Below, in pieces: positions 16,548 to 24,591 of a stretch of DNA of 64,000 nt; position 1 is the stretch's first letter; every line of letters begins with the position of its first letter. A model generated the notes under the pieces. The model was given only the letters and a program-made list of their open reading frames with translations. It was not told the DNA's origin and did not search any database. A program made the position numbers and the translations under genes. Source of the stretch: Amycolatopsis aidingensis (lineage in GTDB: Bacteria > Actinomycetota > Actinomycetes > Mycobacteriales > Pseudonocardiaceae); assembly GCF_018885265.1 (NCBI RefSeq), contig NZ_CP076538.1:4252001-4316000 (forward strand), in the 5' to 3' direction.

Positions 16548-18075
16548 GGTACTTTCTTGGCGCTCTTCGGTTCGGCTTCGGCCGCCAAGACGGTCCGAAC
16601 TGGGAACAGCCGCCTCTGGAGCACATACGCCGCAGCAGCCACGACGACGGACGCGACGACGTATGCGAGTACGAGGTCACCGATGCGGCCGCCGAAGTCG
16701 CCACCCATCGGCGGCAGCGCGAGGGCCAGAACGGCGGTCACACCCGTGACCATCCCTCGTGCTCTTCCACGGCCAAGGCATACGGCAAACGGCACCGAAG
16801 CCCACAGCACGTACCAAGGCTGCACCACGGGACCGAAAACGATGATCACCGATGACACCAGCGCCAGCGTCGGCAGGGCCCCTGCCCGGCCGCGAAGCTG
16901 CCGCCAGATCAGCGCTCCGATTCCGGCGACAGCGAGGATTCCACCCACCAGTCTGCCCGCGCTGATGGCCGACTGCGTTATGTCCACATCGAACCACGTC
17001 CCGATACCACCCACCAGGAAGCCCGCCCAGTTGGTGGGCGCAAGCCAACTGTTGACCTGGGTCGACGTGCCGAGAGTGCGTACCCAGCCGAATCCCAGCC
17101 CGGTGCCTGCCGAAACGACAGCGGTGACCAGGACCAGAGCCGCGGTCATGGCCGCCGCGGCGGCGAGCAGATGTTTGACTCCCGCACCCCACCGGCGGGC
17201 CAGTTCGGTGCCGACTATCGCCAGTGCGATCACCGCGACGAGCTTGACGTTCGCGCCGAGTGCGATCACCACCACGCCCGAGCACAGGCTCAACCAGGCA
17301 ACGCGGGCGCCACTCACAGCGGCCAGTGCAAGCTCCACGCCTACCAGCATCAGCCCGAGCATCAGCGAATCGTTGTGGATTCCGGCAACCAGATGCCACA
17401 GCACGAGGGGGTTCAGCGCCCCGAGCCACAGGGCAGGCGCGGCAGGCACGCCCGCCCTGCGAGCGAGCCGCGGCACCGCCCAGACGATCGCGACCAGGCC
17501 GATAACCTCGAGAATCCGGTGCAGTGCAATTCCGGCGAATACGTTCTCGGTGGAAATCTGTGCGATCATCCGTTCGGCAGCGGAGAACAGCGGCCCATAT
17601 GGCGATGGTGTATCCACCCAGTAGGAACTCACATTGCGGGTCAGCTCGTCGTCGATGCCGAGGCCGCTGGCCGGCCCCACCGCGTACGGATCGCCACCGC
17701 GTGCGGCAATCGCTCCTTGGGCCAGGTAGCTGTGCACGTCCCGCTGAACAGGGGCGGGACGAACATCAGCGGCGCGCTCCACAGCGCCAACGTCCGCCGC
17801 AACCACCTGCTGGTGACGGCGCGCCCGCGATCCGGCCAGGTCAACCGGCCAAGAAACAACCACGCCAGGACGAACAACCCCATACCGGTCACCGCGACAG
17901 CAAGCGTGACAACAGGCAGACCGCCCAGCCAGTCGAGTATTGTTCCGGAGTTCGCCTTGGCTGCGGTTCCGGTGGCAACAAATACCATTGTCACCAGGAG
18001 CAGCAGTCCGGTGAATCCTGCCCACCGAAGACATGCCGCGACACGGCCGTAGCTCGTCTGCAACTCATACGACAT
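16472..18075 (-). pseudogene. Frameshifted polyprenol-phosphate-mannose-dependent mannosyltransferase (MptA/MptB-like)
   Basis: These GT-C enzymes extend the alpha-1,6-mannan of lipomannan at the outer membrane face. The first part reads from MSYELQTSYGRVAACLRWAG (ATG 18075) to LMFVPPLFS; the second continues RDVHSYLAQGAIAARGGDPY in another frame. The family sequence LFSRDV-YSYLAQG spans the break, so one C is missing near 17747. The second part keeps many helices and LVLWHLVAGIHNDSLMLGL. The C-terminal 25 codons overlap the C45 remnant on the other strand. An AT-rich palindrome lies upstream. With the frameshift the enzyme is unlikely to be made intact. Confidence 0.75.
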
Positions 18076-18306
18076 AGATGTGAACTCCGAAACCCTCGCC
18101 GAAAACGGCACGGACAAAAAGCGCACGAACAGGAAAGTGCGAGACGGAGAACCCCGACGACAATGTCGGTCAGGAAATGCCTGAACAAGAGACAGCACGA
18201 TTTGCGGCGCCGTTTCGCACCGAACGCACGGCAAACTCCCCCGCGCGCAGGCGCGTCTCCCCGACTTTCAGCGAGCCCCTTCCCGGATGTCGCCCCTCAT
18301 GATCAC

Positions 18307-18323
18307 TATACTTCGAGAGTATA
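18307..18323. promoter_or_regulatory. AT-rich palindromic operator candidate
   Basis: TATACT-TCGAG-AGTATA is a perfect dyad in GC-rich surroundings, 232 bases upstream of the mannosyltransferase start. PadR- and GntR-type repressors bind sites of this shape. No such regulator is nearby, so it may be an orphan site. The rest of 18076-18376 shows nothing recognisable. Confidence 0.45.
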
Positions 18324-18376
18324 CATAAGGTGTATTGCTCGGACCAACGCCCACCCGACCCGGCGGGATGCGGCAC

Positions 18377-18700
18377 CTACAGCGGCTTGAGAACGGGGTC
18401 GCCGGTGATGGAGGCCTGCTGGCCCTTGCAGCGGTCCGTAGGCCACCACGCAGACGGCGGAGACGGCTGCGGGCACAGCCAGGGCTTCGGAGCCGGATCC
18501 TCGGCCGCGTCACCGTCGTCCTGCGCGGCCATGCCCGTGCGATCGAGGAAATCGGTCAGATCCGGTCGGTCCCACTCCTCCAGATAGGAGTGCCACAGTG
18601 CCGCAGCGGGTCTCGCTAGACCCTCTTGGTCAAATTCGTCGTCATAGGCGAAGCCTCCGGTCAAGGTGTTACCGAGCGCTGTGCTAGACCAGATCCGCAC
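18377..18700 (-). CDS. Hypothetical acidic protein, possibly a fragment
   Basis: A 107-residue frame with a protein-like sequence: GGFAYDDEFDQEGLARPAAA, LWHSYLEEWDRPDLTDFLDR and a Cys/Pro/Trp-rich tail. It has no family I recognise. It starts only 16 bases from the terminator of the middle att site, so it may be the truncated end of a gene carried by the older insertion. No clear ribosome-binding site is seen. Confidence 0.4.
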   Translation of the reverse strand: MRIWSSTALGNTLTGGFAYDDEFDQEGLARPAAALWHSYLEEWDRPDLTDFLDRTGMAAQDDGDAAEDPAPKPWLCPQPSPPSAWWPTDRCKGQQASITGDPVLKPL

Positions 18701-18715
18701 CTACGACCACATAAA

Positions 18716-18752
18716 AGCGGGCTCCCACAGCTCTGAGCTGCGAGAACCCGCT
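18716..18752 (-). terminator. tRNA-type terminator beside the middle att site
   Basis: AGCGGG-CTC...GAG-AACCCGCT hairpin (AGCGGG 18716-18721 with CCCGCT 18747-18752, inner ACAGCTC/GAGCTG pairing). It stands where a tRNA terminator would on the reverse strand, just after a tRNA-Pro 3-prime end, but its sequence differs from the one at 31064. Confidence 0.6.
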
Positions 18753-18758
18753 TGCCGG

Positions 18759-18800
18759 TCGGGCTGACAGGATTTGAACCTGCGACCCCTTGACCCCCAG
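18759..18800. other. attL of the AICE: tRNA-Pro 3-prime end
   Basis: A 42-base copy of the tRNA-Pro 3-prime part, with three differences from 31115-31156; two of them are compensating changes in the T-stem, so it derives from a real but different tRNA-Pro. It shares the 18-base core with the other copies. Arm-type repeats start 98 bases to its right, as expected for an element end. Confidence 0.75.
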
Positions 18801-18897
18801 GACGTCGAAGTAGCCGTTTCCGCTGGTCAAGGTGGGTGGCGCAAGATCATGTGACGTTCGCCGAACTGCGGGTTGTTCGAGGTCGCGCACCACGTGC

Positions 18898-18916
18898 GGT
18901 CCCCATCTGGTCCCCA
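18898..18916. promoter_or_regulatory. Integrase arm-type repeats, left end
   Basis: Direct repeats GGTCCCCA at 18898-18905 and 18909-18916 (11-base step), about 98 bases inside the left att core. The same pair with the same step occurs at the right end (30997-31015). Confidence 0.65.
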
Positions 18917-19140
18917 ACTCTGCCCTGGTCCAGAGCACAAGCTGGTTCGGTCCGGGCGGTGTCCGGCGCATCGCGGCTGCCTCCTCACGGTCGGCCGACA
19001 AGATCAACAGGGTCTACTCCCCTCCCCCGCCTTCCTCGCCCCTGCCGCACCTAGCGCCGTGACGGCGGTGTCAAGGGTGAGCGCAGCTCATCGCGAAGCG
19101 ACGCCGTAGGCGCCCTTGATGGCGACGGCTCGGCGTTAGA

Positions 19141-20483
19141 TGTCGGTTCCGGCTGAATACTGACCCCCTGGTTCCGCTTGGGTTCCAGTGCTTGTCGCAA
19201 CACTCCTGGTAGAAGAGGGCGTGCTGATGGCGAGGCGTGGAGCGAAGCGGCGGCTGGATCTTGAGTCGCGGTACTGGCAGTTGATCCTGTCGGGGGTAGG
19301 GACGGTCGAGGCGTGCCAGATCATCGGGATCGGCCGTAAGACCGGCTACCGCTGGCGGGCGGAGAACGGCGGGCTCCCACCTGCGTTGGTCGCCGAGGAG
19401 GCCCGTTCGAGCCGATATCTGTCCCGGTCCGAACGGCAGCGGATCGCCACCCTGCGGGCCCAGAAACTGTCGATCCGGGAGATCGCGCGGCGGATTTGCC
19501 GTCACGCTTCCACGGTCAGCCGGGAGCTGCGCCGCAACGTCCGGCCGCATGATCAAGGGCGCTACGACGCTGACCTGGCGCATTCCCGGGCCCGGCAACG
19601 TGCGCGTCGGCCGCGCCAGGCTCGGTTGATCCAGGATTCGCAGCTGCGGGCGGCCGTGCAGGCGAAGCTTGAGCTGGAGTGGAGTCCCGAGCAGATCGCC
19701 AACTATCTGCGGTCCGCTTTCCCTGATCACGCCAGCTGGCACGTGTGCCACGAAACGATCTACCAAGCGCTCTACCACGGTGGCAAGGGCGGTCTGAGCC
19801 GCCGGCTCACGCAGCGTCTGCGTACCGGCCGGGCGTTGCGCAAGCGTCGCCGCCGCGCTGATCAGCGACGGAGCCGGTTCGTCGCGCCCACTCTGCTGAT
19901 CGAGCACCGCCCGGCGGCGGCCCACGAGCGGACCCGCGTTGGTGATTGGGAAGGTGACCTCATCGTGGGCCGCGGCAACCAGTCGGCCATCGCCACCCTT
20001 GTCGACCGCTCCAGCCGCCTCCTGCGTCTGGTTCACCTGCCCGGCAACCGCGGCGCCGACACGGTCCGCGACGCCCTGATCGCTGTCCTGGGCGCCCTTC
20101 CCGAAGCAGCGCGACTGACGTTGACCTGGGACCAAGGATCCGAAATGGCCTACCACGAACAGATCGCACCGCTGCTGCGTGAAGGTGTGTTCTTCGCGCA
20201 CCCAGGAAGTCCATGGCAGCGCGGCACGAACGAGAACACGAATGGCTTGCTGCGCCAGTACTTTCCCAAACGCACCGACCTCGCGATCCATACGCCCGAG
20301 CACCTCGGCATGGTCGAGCACAAGCTCAACCACCGGCCACGCAAGACACTCGGATGGCGGACACCCGCCGAGGTCTTCCACAACGCCGTGGCATCATAGA
20401 CCCCGTCACCGTTGCGACGACCGCTCGAATTCGCCCTGGAACCCAAGCGGACCAGGCGGGTCACGATTCGACCGGCGTTGACA
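19141..20483. mobile_element. IS30-family insertion sequence, 1343 bp
   Basis: The ends are imperfect inverted repeats of about 47 bases, beginning TGTC on the left (19141) and ending GACA on the right (20483); the inner part TCCGCTTGGGTTCCAG (19173-19188) is matched exactly at 20436-20451. The flanks GTTAGA (19135-19140) and GTTAGA (20484-20489) form a 6-bp target duplication. It carries one transposase gene and sits in the non-coding left end of the AICE. Confidence 0.88.
19227..20399 (+). CDS. IS30-family transposase
   Basis: A 390-residue DDE transposase. The N-terminus has a helix-turn-helix of IS30 type (LSIREIARRICRHASTVSRE). The catalytic triad lies in VGDWEGDLIVG (Asp), LTWDQGSEMA (Asp) and GTNENTNGLLRQYFPK (Glu). 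The family ending RPRKTLGWRTPAEVF is intact. ATG 19227 follows AGAGGG at 7 bases; an upstream in-frame start lies in the inverted repeat. The gene shows no damage, so the element may be active. Confidence 0.95.
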   Translation: MARRGAKRRLDLESRYWQLILSGVGTVEACQIIGIGRKTGYRWRAENGGLPPALVAEEARSSRYLSRSERQRIATLRAQKLSIREIARRICRHASTVSRELRRNVRPHDQGRYDADLAHSRARQRARRPRQARLIQDSQLRAAVQAKLELEWSPEQIANYLRSAFPDHASWHVCHETIYQALYHGGKGGLSRRLTQRLRTGRALRKRRRRADQRRSRFVAPTLLIEHRPAAAHERTRVGDWEGDLIVGRGNQSAIATLVDRSSRLLRLVHLPGNRGADTVRDALIAVLGALPEAARLTLTWDQGSEMAYHEQIAPLLREGVFFAHPGSPWQRGTNENTNGLLRQYFPKRTDLAIHTPEHLGMVEHKLNHRPRKTLGWRTPAEVFHNAVAS

Positions 20484-20561
20484 GTTAGACGCTGTGCCGC
20501 GAGGGAGCCCACTGGGTGTCCCTGCTCGCTGGGGCTGCTGAACGGTCTCGGCGTCCTGCGT

Positions 20562-20830
20562 GCCGCCGCTGGCGGCGCTGCCGGGGACGTTGCCTGGCCG
20601 CGCCGCGCGGCCCGGCGGGCGTGAGCGGAGCGGGAGCCCGCCGTGTGCCGCGATGGATGCGGGCGCCGGTGCCGAGGTGACGGGCCGCGCGCCGCCAGCG
20701 GCGGCGCGCTCTTGATCCCTTAGAGCCAATTTCGGCAGGCACACGAAACGGCCGTTGCGGCAACAAACAACGACGAGGCCCCTGCTTGGCTACATGACCA
20801 CGGAGAGTAGCCAGATACGACATGTAGCCA
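20562..20830. other. Non-coding palindrome-rich region of the AICE (origin or transfer-site candidate)
   Basis: The 570 bases between the IS and the first element gene (20490-21056) have no convincing gene. They contain a 16-bp inverted repeat (GCCGCCGCTGGCGGCG at 20562-20577, complement at 20690-20705), each arm itself able to form a hairpin, and a second pair TGGCTACATG (20787-20796)/CATGTAGCCA (20821-20830) with a further GTAGCCA at 20807-20813. Such structure is typical of origins, transfer loci (clt) or repressor sites. Which of these it is cannot be told. Confidence 0.45.
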
Positions 20831-21056
20831 CGCACGTCATCTTCGACCGCAATATTTAGTGGCAAGGAGTCGGGAATGTCGGGATCGTGGGTTAGACTCC
20901 CGTTAAGCGAGCGCGAAAGACCCCGACCGGGGTCAGCACCTCGGCCGGGGTCCGGTGCATTTGGCCATGCGACTGTGACCCTACTTAGCAGTAGTGGTGG
21001 GCAACAAGGCCCTGCCACTACTTGGTGCTCAAGCTCGCAGAAAGTAGGTGGTCACA

Positions 21057-21224
21057 GTGGCCCGCAAGGTCATTCCGCCTGGTACACCCGCTCCCCACTC
21101 CGGTCAGTACAAGGTCCCCGGGAGCAAGACAGAGATCACCGCAATCGAAGGCAAGCCGCTGCCGCCCACGCCGAACAAGGGCGACGGATACGTCTCGGTT
21201 GACCCGACGAAGCACAAGAAGTAG
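21057..21224 (+). CDS. Small basic YjzC-like protein
   Basis: A 55-residue protein starting at GTG 21057, with AGGTGG 5 bases upstream. It reads VARKVIPPGTPAPHSGQYK, then VPGSKTEITAIEGKPLPPT and ends VDPTKHKK. The RPGxPAPxSGxY pattern resembles the short YjzC-like family, whose function is unknown. It lies in front of an HD-domain gene on the same strand. Too short for most gene finders, but codon use and the ribosome-binding site support it. Confidence 0.6.
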   Translation: MARKVIPPGTPAPHSGQYKVPGSKTEITAIEGKPLPPTPNKGDGYVSVDPTKHKK

Positions 21225-21296
21225 CCGGAGGACCTTGGGCGCTGCGACCTGCTAGTGGTTCGGCGCCCAAGGTGCCAGTCCCGTTATGTTGGCCGC

Positions 21297-21857
21297 GTGG
21301 ACCTAGTGGCATGGGCGACGGAAGAAGCGCAAGACAAACTCGCTGAGACATTGTCGCGGAGATGGACGCACGTAAGGGGCGTCGGTGCCCGTACTGCTTC
21401 GACTGCGCCCTTGTTCACACCGGACGAGCAGGCTCAACTGACAGCCGCGGCTTTGCTGCATGACATCGGGTATGCGCCGGATCTGGTGGATTCGGGGTTT
21501 CATCCGTTGGATGGTGCTCGGTATCTGCGGAAGGTCGGGATGCCGCGTCGGGTGGTGAACCTGGTGGCGCATCACTCGTGTGCGTACCGGGAGGCGGAGT
21601 TGCGGGGGTTGTCGGCTGAGTTGGCGGAGTTTGTGGACGAAGAGTCATCGTTGCGGGACGCGCTGTGGTGGGCGGATATGACGACCGGACCGGATGGTGA
21701 GGTGACCACGGTTGACCAGCGGTTGTCCGAGATTCAGGAGCGCTACGGGCCGCAGGATGTGGTGACGTTCTTCGTGCGGCAGGCGCGGCCGGAACTGGTG
21801 GCGGCGGTGGAGCGGACCGAGGAGCGGTTGCGGGCTGCCGGGATCGCCTACGAGTAG
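21297..21857 (+). CDS. HD-domain phosphohydrolase-like protein
   Basis: A 186-residue protein with an HD metal-binding signature: LLHDIGYAPDLVDSGFHPLD, followed by LVAHHSCAYREAEL and WWADMTTGPDGE. HD proteins of this size hydrolyse nucleotides or second messengers; the substrate here is unknown. GTG 21297 is preceded by TATGTT seven bases upstream, fitting a leaderless transcript. It converges with the Nudix gene, the two overlapping by 10 bases. HD genes of this type are frequent on AICEs. Confidence 0.8.
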   Translation: MDLVAWATEEAQDKLAETLSRRWTHVRGVGARTASTAPLFTPDEQAQLTAAALLHDIGYAPDLVDSGFHPLDGARYLRKVGMPRRVVNLVAHHSCAYREAELRGLSAELAEFVDEESSLRDALWWADMTTGPDGEVTTVDQRLSEIQERYGPQDVVTFFVRQARPELVAAVERTEERLRAAGIAYE

Positions 21858-22318
21858 TAGGGCTCGGCATGGTTGGCGAACCCGTGTTCGATGCGGAGCC
21901 GGATCGAGGGGTGGATGTTCAGGGCGGCTAGCCGGTCGGGTTGGACCCAGAGGACTTCCTTGCTCTCGCTGCTGGGTCGTGGGGTGCCGCTGAGGGGGTG
22001 GGCGCGGAAGCAGATGGAGAACTCCTGGCGGACCTCGCCGTCGGTGAAGGCGATGACGTGCTGAGGGTCGGTGTAGATGCCGATCAGCCCTGTCACCTCC
22101 ACGTCGATGCCGGTTTCCTCCTGGACCTCACGGACGACGGTTTGGGAGATGGTCTCGCCGATCTCCTGGGCTCCGCCGGGGATGGCGTAGAGGTCGTTGT
22201 CGGTGCGCCGGATCATCAGCAGTCGGTCGTCCTGGTCCTGGATGAAGGCGGTCACGGCTACGACGATGCTGTTCGCGCGTGGGGCGTCGGGATCCTGGTA
22301 GTGGTCGGTGCGGGCCAT
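21848..22318 (-). CDS. Nudix hydrolase of the AICE
   Basis: A 156-residue protein with an intact Nudix box, GGAQEIGETISQTVVREVQE followed by ETGI (GX5EX7REUXEEXGU). AICEs of the pSAM2 group regularly encode a Nudix hydrolase beside the regulatory genes; in pSAM2 (Pif) a Nudix protein gives exclusion between cells carrying the element. Whether this one does so is inferred from position. ATG 22318 was chosen; a longer frame enters the XRE gene. It lies 11 bases after that gene, same strand, probably one operon. Confidence 0.85.
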   Translation of the reverse strand: MARTDHYQDPDAPRANSIVVAVTAFIQDQDDRLLMIRRTDNDLYAIPGGAQEIGETISQTVVREVQEETGIDVEVTGLIGIYTDPQHVIAFTDGEVRQEFSICFRAHPLSGTPRPSSESKEVLWVQPDRLAALNIHPSIRLRIEHGFANHAEPYYS

Positions 22319-22329
22319 GGTTTGTGTCC

Positions 22330-23073
22330 TTACCACTTCGGGGGCTTGCCGGTGCTCCACACGCTCTCGAAGCTCTCGGAGTAGGTCTCGAACAGGTCCC
22401 CTCCGGAGAGCCTGCGCAGGTGCAGCAGCGGGGCGTGACCGGCCATGAACCCGTAGACGTGGGTGTTGACCAGCATCTCGTCATCGAAACGGTAGATCGA
22501 GTTGTAGAGCGTGGTCGAGTGGCACCGGATCTCCACGCCGGGGGCGCCGTCGAGTGGCCGGTAGAACGCGAGTGCGTTTCGGACTTTGGCCGCGAGGGTG
22601 GCTTTGCCGATGCCTTCTTCCATGCTGCGGCGGCTGACTTCTCTGCTGTTCGGGTCGCCGACCAGCAGCCGGATGCTGGTGCCCTCGTGTCCCTTGTGCC
22701 GGAGTCGCTTGATCAGGGTGGGGTTGTCGGTGAGGAACATGCCGGAGTAGAGCAGGATCTCTATCCGTTCGCTGGCCTGGTCCAGCAGCCGGTCCCACAG
22801 GTCCATCGGGACGGAGTGGCGGTGCGGGTAGACCTTGACCACTTCGGACCCGGCGATCTCGGTCTTGCGTTCCGGTTCCATCGCGTCGGGCCACAGGTAG
22901 TTCTCGGCCTCGCGCACCATGGCGGCGACGGTGTGCCGGTGCTTGGGGTAGGGTGTGCGTCCTTTGGTGATCCATCGTTCGACCGTCTTGCGGTCCACGT
23001 CGATGGCGTCGGCGACCTGTTCGAGGTTCAATCCGTTGCGCAGCAACGCATCGCGCAGTCGTTCGTTCGGCAT
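22330..23073 (-). CDS. XRE-family transcriptional regulator of the AICE
   Basis: A 247-residue protein with an N-terminal helix-turn-helix (LRNGLNLEQVADAIDVDRKT, VERWITKGRTPYPKHR) and a C-terminal part typical of AICE and actinomycete regulators (RIEILLYSGMFLTDNP, IRLLVGDPNSREVSRRS). The ATG at 23073 follows GGAG at good distance. It is divergent from pra across a 155-base gap and probably represses transfer or pra, as KorSA does in pSAM2, though it is not clearly a KorSA homologue. Confidence 0.85.
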   Translation of the reverse strand: MPNERLRDALLRNGLNLEQVADAIDVDRKTVERWITKGRTPYPKHRHTVAAMVREAENYLWPDAMEPERKTEIAGSEVVKVYPHRHSVPMDLWDRLLDQASERIEILLYSGMFLTDNPTLIKRLRHKGHEGTSIRLLVGDPNSREVSRRSMEEGIGKATLAAKVRNALAFYRPLDGAPGVEIRCHSTTLYNSIYRFDDEMLVNTHVYGFMAGHAPLLHLRRLSGGDLFETYSESFESVWSTGKPPKW

Positions 23074-23113
23074 GTCCACTCCGCGAGGGATCTGTAGGGA
23101 CTTCTGACTCTAG

Positions 23114-23142
23114 CACAGGACGTCCTCAAACGTCCCGCTGTG
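23114..23142. promoter_or_regulatory. Operator candidate between the XRE gene and pra
   Basis: CACAG (23114-23118) and CTGTG (23138-23142) face each other around GGACGTCC and ACGTCC half-sites. The dyad lies between two divergent regulatory genes, where the XRE protein would be expected to bind. Confidence 0.35.
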
Positions 23143-23228
23143 TGGTGCTCCTGTCCTCTTGATTCGAGGAGATTTGGGGGTAGTCGCCGGGATTGGCTCG
23201 GCGGCCTCAGCCCAAGGAGGTAAGACCC

Positions 23229-23645
23229 ATGGCGATTCCAGGCGGCTACCGGTTCTCGGTGCCCTTCGATGACGTGTTCCCCGAGGGCGCGTTCGTGCTC
23301 GGGGTGGAGCAGGCGTTCGACTGGGACAAGAACGGCAACCGGACCCCGGCCAAGGACTCGGTGTCGGGCAAGTTGGTGTGGAACGTGCAGGTCACGGACC
23401 CTTCGGCGAAGGGTAAGAACACCGGGGTCGTGGTCAAGATCGCGGCCGAGGTGCAGCCGGTTCCGCCGGAGACGATTCCGGGGCTGCCGTTCCGGCCGGT
23501 CGTGTTCGAGGGGCTGACCGCGACCGCTTACGAGCAGAACGGCCGGGTGCAGTTCAGCCTGCGCGCGAAGGAGATGCGGGCACCTCGCTCGGCGGGCGGC
23601 AAGCAGGCCACCAAGTCCGCAGCACAGTCCGAGCAGGCGGCATAG
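23229..23645 (+). CDS. pra: Pra-like plasmid replication, integration and excision activator
   Basis: A 138-residue protein that matches the pSAM2 Pra family: MAIPGGYRFSVPFDDVFPEG, SGKLVWNVQVTDPSAKGKN, IAAEVQPVPPE and GLPFRPVVFEGLTATAYEQN. In pSAM2, Pra switches on replication, excision and integration genes. The ATG follows a strong AAGGAGG. It begins the long rightward operon that runs through transfer, replication, xis and int, consistent with a master activator. Confidence 0.85.
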   Translation: MAIPGGYRFSVPFDDVFPEGAFVLGVEQAFDWDKNGNRTPAKDSVSGKLVWNVQVTDPSAKGKNTGVVVKIAAEVQPVPPETIPGLPFRPVVFEGLTATAYEQNGRVQFSLRAKEMRAPRSAGGKQATKSAAQSEQAA

Positions 23646-23648
23646 GGC

Positions 23649-23867
23649 GTGGCCTCGATGCGCGACACGGTGCAGTTCCACGTGACGGCTGACCTGCCGA
23701 TTCGCGCCCGCGCGATGCCGTTCGCCGACCGCGCCGAGATCCGTTTCGGCAAGGCGTTCCCGGTGGCGCTGCTGGTCGATCACGACGCGCTTCCCGGGCT
23801 GATGCAGGCGATTCAGGACGTGCGCAACGAGCTGGACCAGGCGGCGGCACGCAAGAACGAGGAGTAA
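23649..23867 (+). CDS. Small AICE protein of unknown function
   Basis: 72 residues, start GTG 23649 (an ATG at 23658 is also possible), 3 bases after pra. The sequence DTVQFHVTADLPIRARAMPF, and ALLVDHDALPGLMQAIQDVR, has no domain I recognise. Same strand and tight spacing place it in the element's main operon. Confidence 0.65.
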   Translation: MASMRDTVQFHVTADLPIRARAMPFADRAEIRFGKAFPVALLVDHDALPGLMQAIQDVRNELDQAAARKNEE

Positions 23868-23872
23868 CAGCA

Positions 23873-24118
23873 ATGGGTTTCAACGTGACGTGCACGCCCG
23901 GCAAGGACGCGGCGGCCGGAATGATGTGGATCACGGCGGAGCTTCCGGCTCTGGTCCTGTACCTCGATCCGGTGAACATGATGATTCAGCTCCCGCCGTC
24001 GGAGAACGGCCGCCAATCGCTGGCGCGGTTCTGCCGGGAGCTGGAGCGGGAAGCGGGCAAGCTGGCCGCCGAGCTGGAGACCAGCGAACCGGCCCCGGAC
24101 ACCGGGGGTACCTCGTGA
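23873..24118 (+). CDS. Small AICE protein, paralogue of the 24401 gene product
   Basis: 81 residues, MGFNVTCTPGKDAAAGMMWI, then LVLYLDPVNMMIQLPPSENG and a helical tail. About half of its residues match the first 80 residues of the protein at 24401 (MAFNARWSPGPDAVAGM, LVMYLDPDSLAILPPPDP). GAGGAG precedes the ATG. The function is unknown; the duplicate arrangement is notable. Confidence 0.7.
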   Translation: MGFNVTCTPGKDAAAGMMWITAELPALVLYLDPVNMMIQLPPSENGRQSLARFCRELEREAGKLAAELETSEPAPDTGGTS

Positions 24119-24591
24119 CGATCTCGACGGAACTGGTGCGCACCTGGTCGGCGGCGTACCGGGAGTACATGGCGGCCTCGGACGCGGCGGCCCGGTCGTC
24201 CGAGGTGGACCCGGCGACCGCTTGGAACGTGGCGGTGGCTTCCTCCTCGGTAGCGACCGCCTGGCGGGAGATCCGGACCAAGCATGAGTTGCCGTGGTGG
24301 ATCTCGGCGGCGGTCGAGTCGGCGGCGGAGGCGTTCGAGTTCCAGGCGGCCGATTGGGAGTCCCGCGCACGGGCGGCACACGAACAGGGAAGGCACAACT
24401 ATGGCGTTCAACGCCCGGTGGTCGCCGGGGCCGGACGCGGTGGCGGGAATGCACACGACTGGTTCGGGACCCCACCAGGCGGGATTGGTGATGTACCTGG
24501 ACCCCGACAGTTTGGCGATCCTCCCGCCACCCGATCCGGCGGAGTGGCCGGGGTTCGTCCGGCTCCTTCGCCAACTCAGCGGCGGCGCTAA
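24115..24591 (+). CDS. AICE protein of unknown function, unusual 3-prime overlap
   Basis: GTG 24115 overlaps the preceding stop (GTGA). The first 97 residues (TISTELVRTWSAAYREYMAA, WREIRTKHELPWWISAAVES, FEFQAADWESRARAAHEQGR) look genuine and helical. From about 24405 the frame becomes Gly/Pro-rich and overlaps the next gene by 190 bases, which suggests that an original stop near 24405 was lost. No known domain. Confidence 0.6.
   Translation: MTISTELVRTWSAAYREYMAASDAAARSSEVDPATAWNVAVASSSVATAWREIRTKHELPWWISAAVESAAEAFEFQAADWESRARAAHEQGRHNYGVQRPVVAGAGRGGGNAHDWFGTPPGGIGDVPGPRQFGDPPATRSGGVAGVRPAPSPTQRRR

Noticed and set aside
18759..18800. Third tRNA gene
   Set aside because: The 3-prime half alone is well formed; beyond the core the sequence is unrelated to a tRNA.
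18684..19007. Reverse-strand open frame of 107 codons through the middle att site
   Set aside because: It reads across the tRNA remnant and terminator; no ribosome-binding site and no protein-like sequence.
20876..21202. Forward frame of 108 codons at the AICE left end
   Set aside because: It overlaps the better supported small gene at 21057 in another frame and has low-complexity sequence without a ribosome-binding site.
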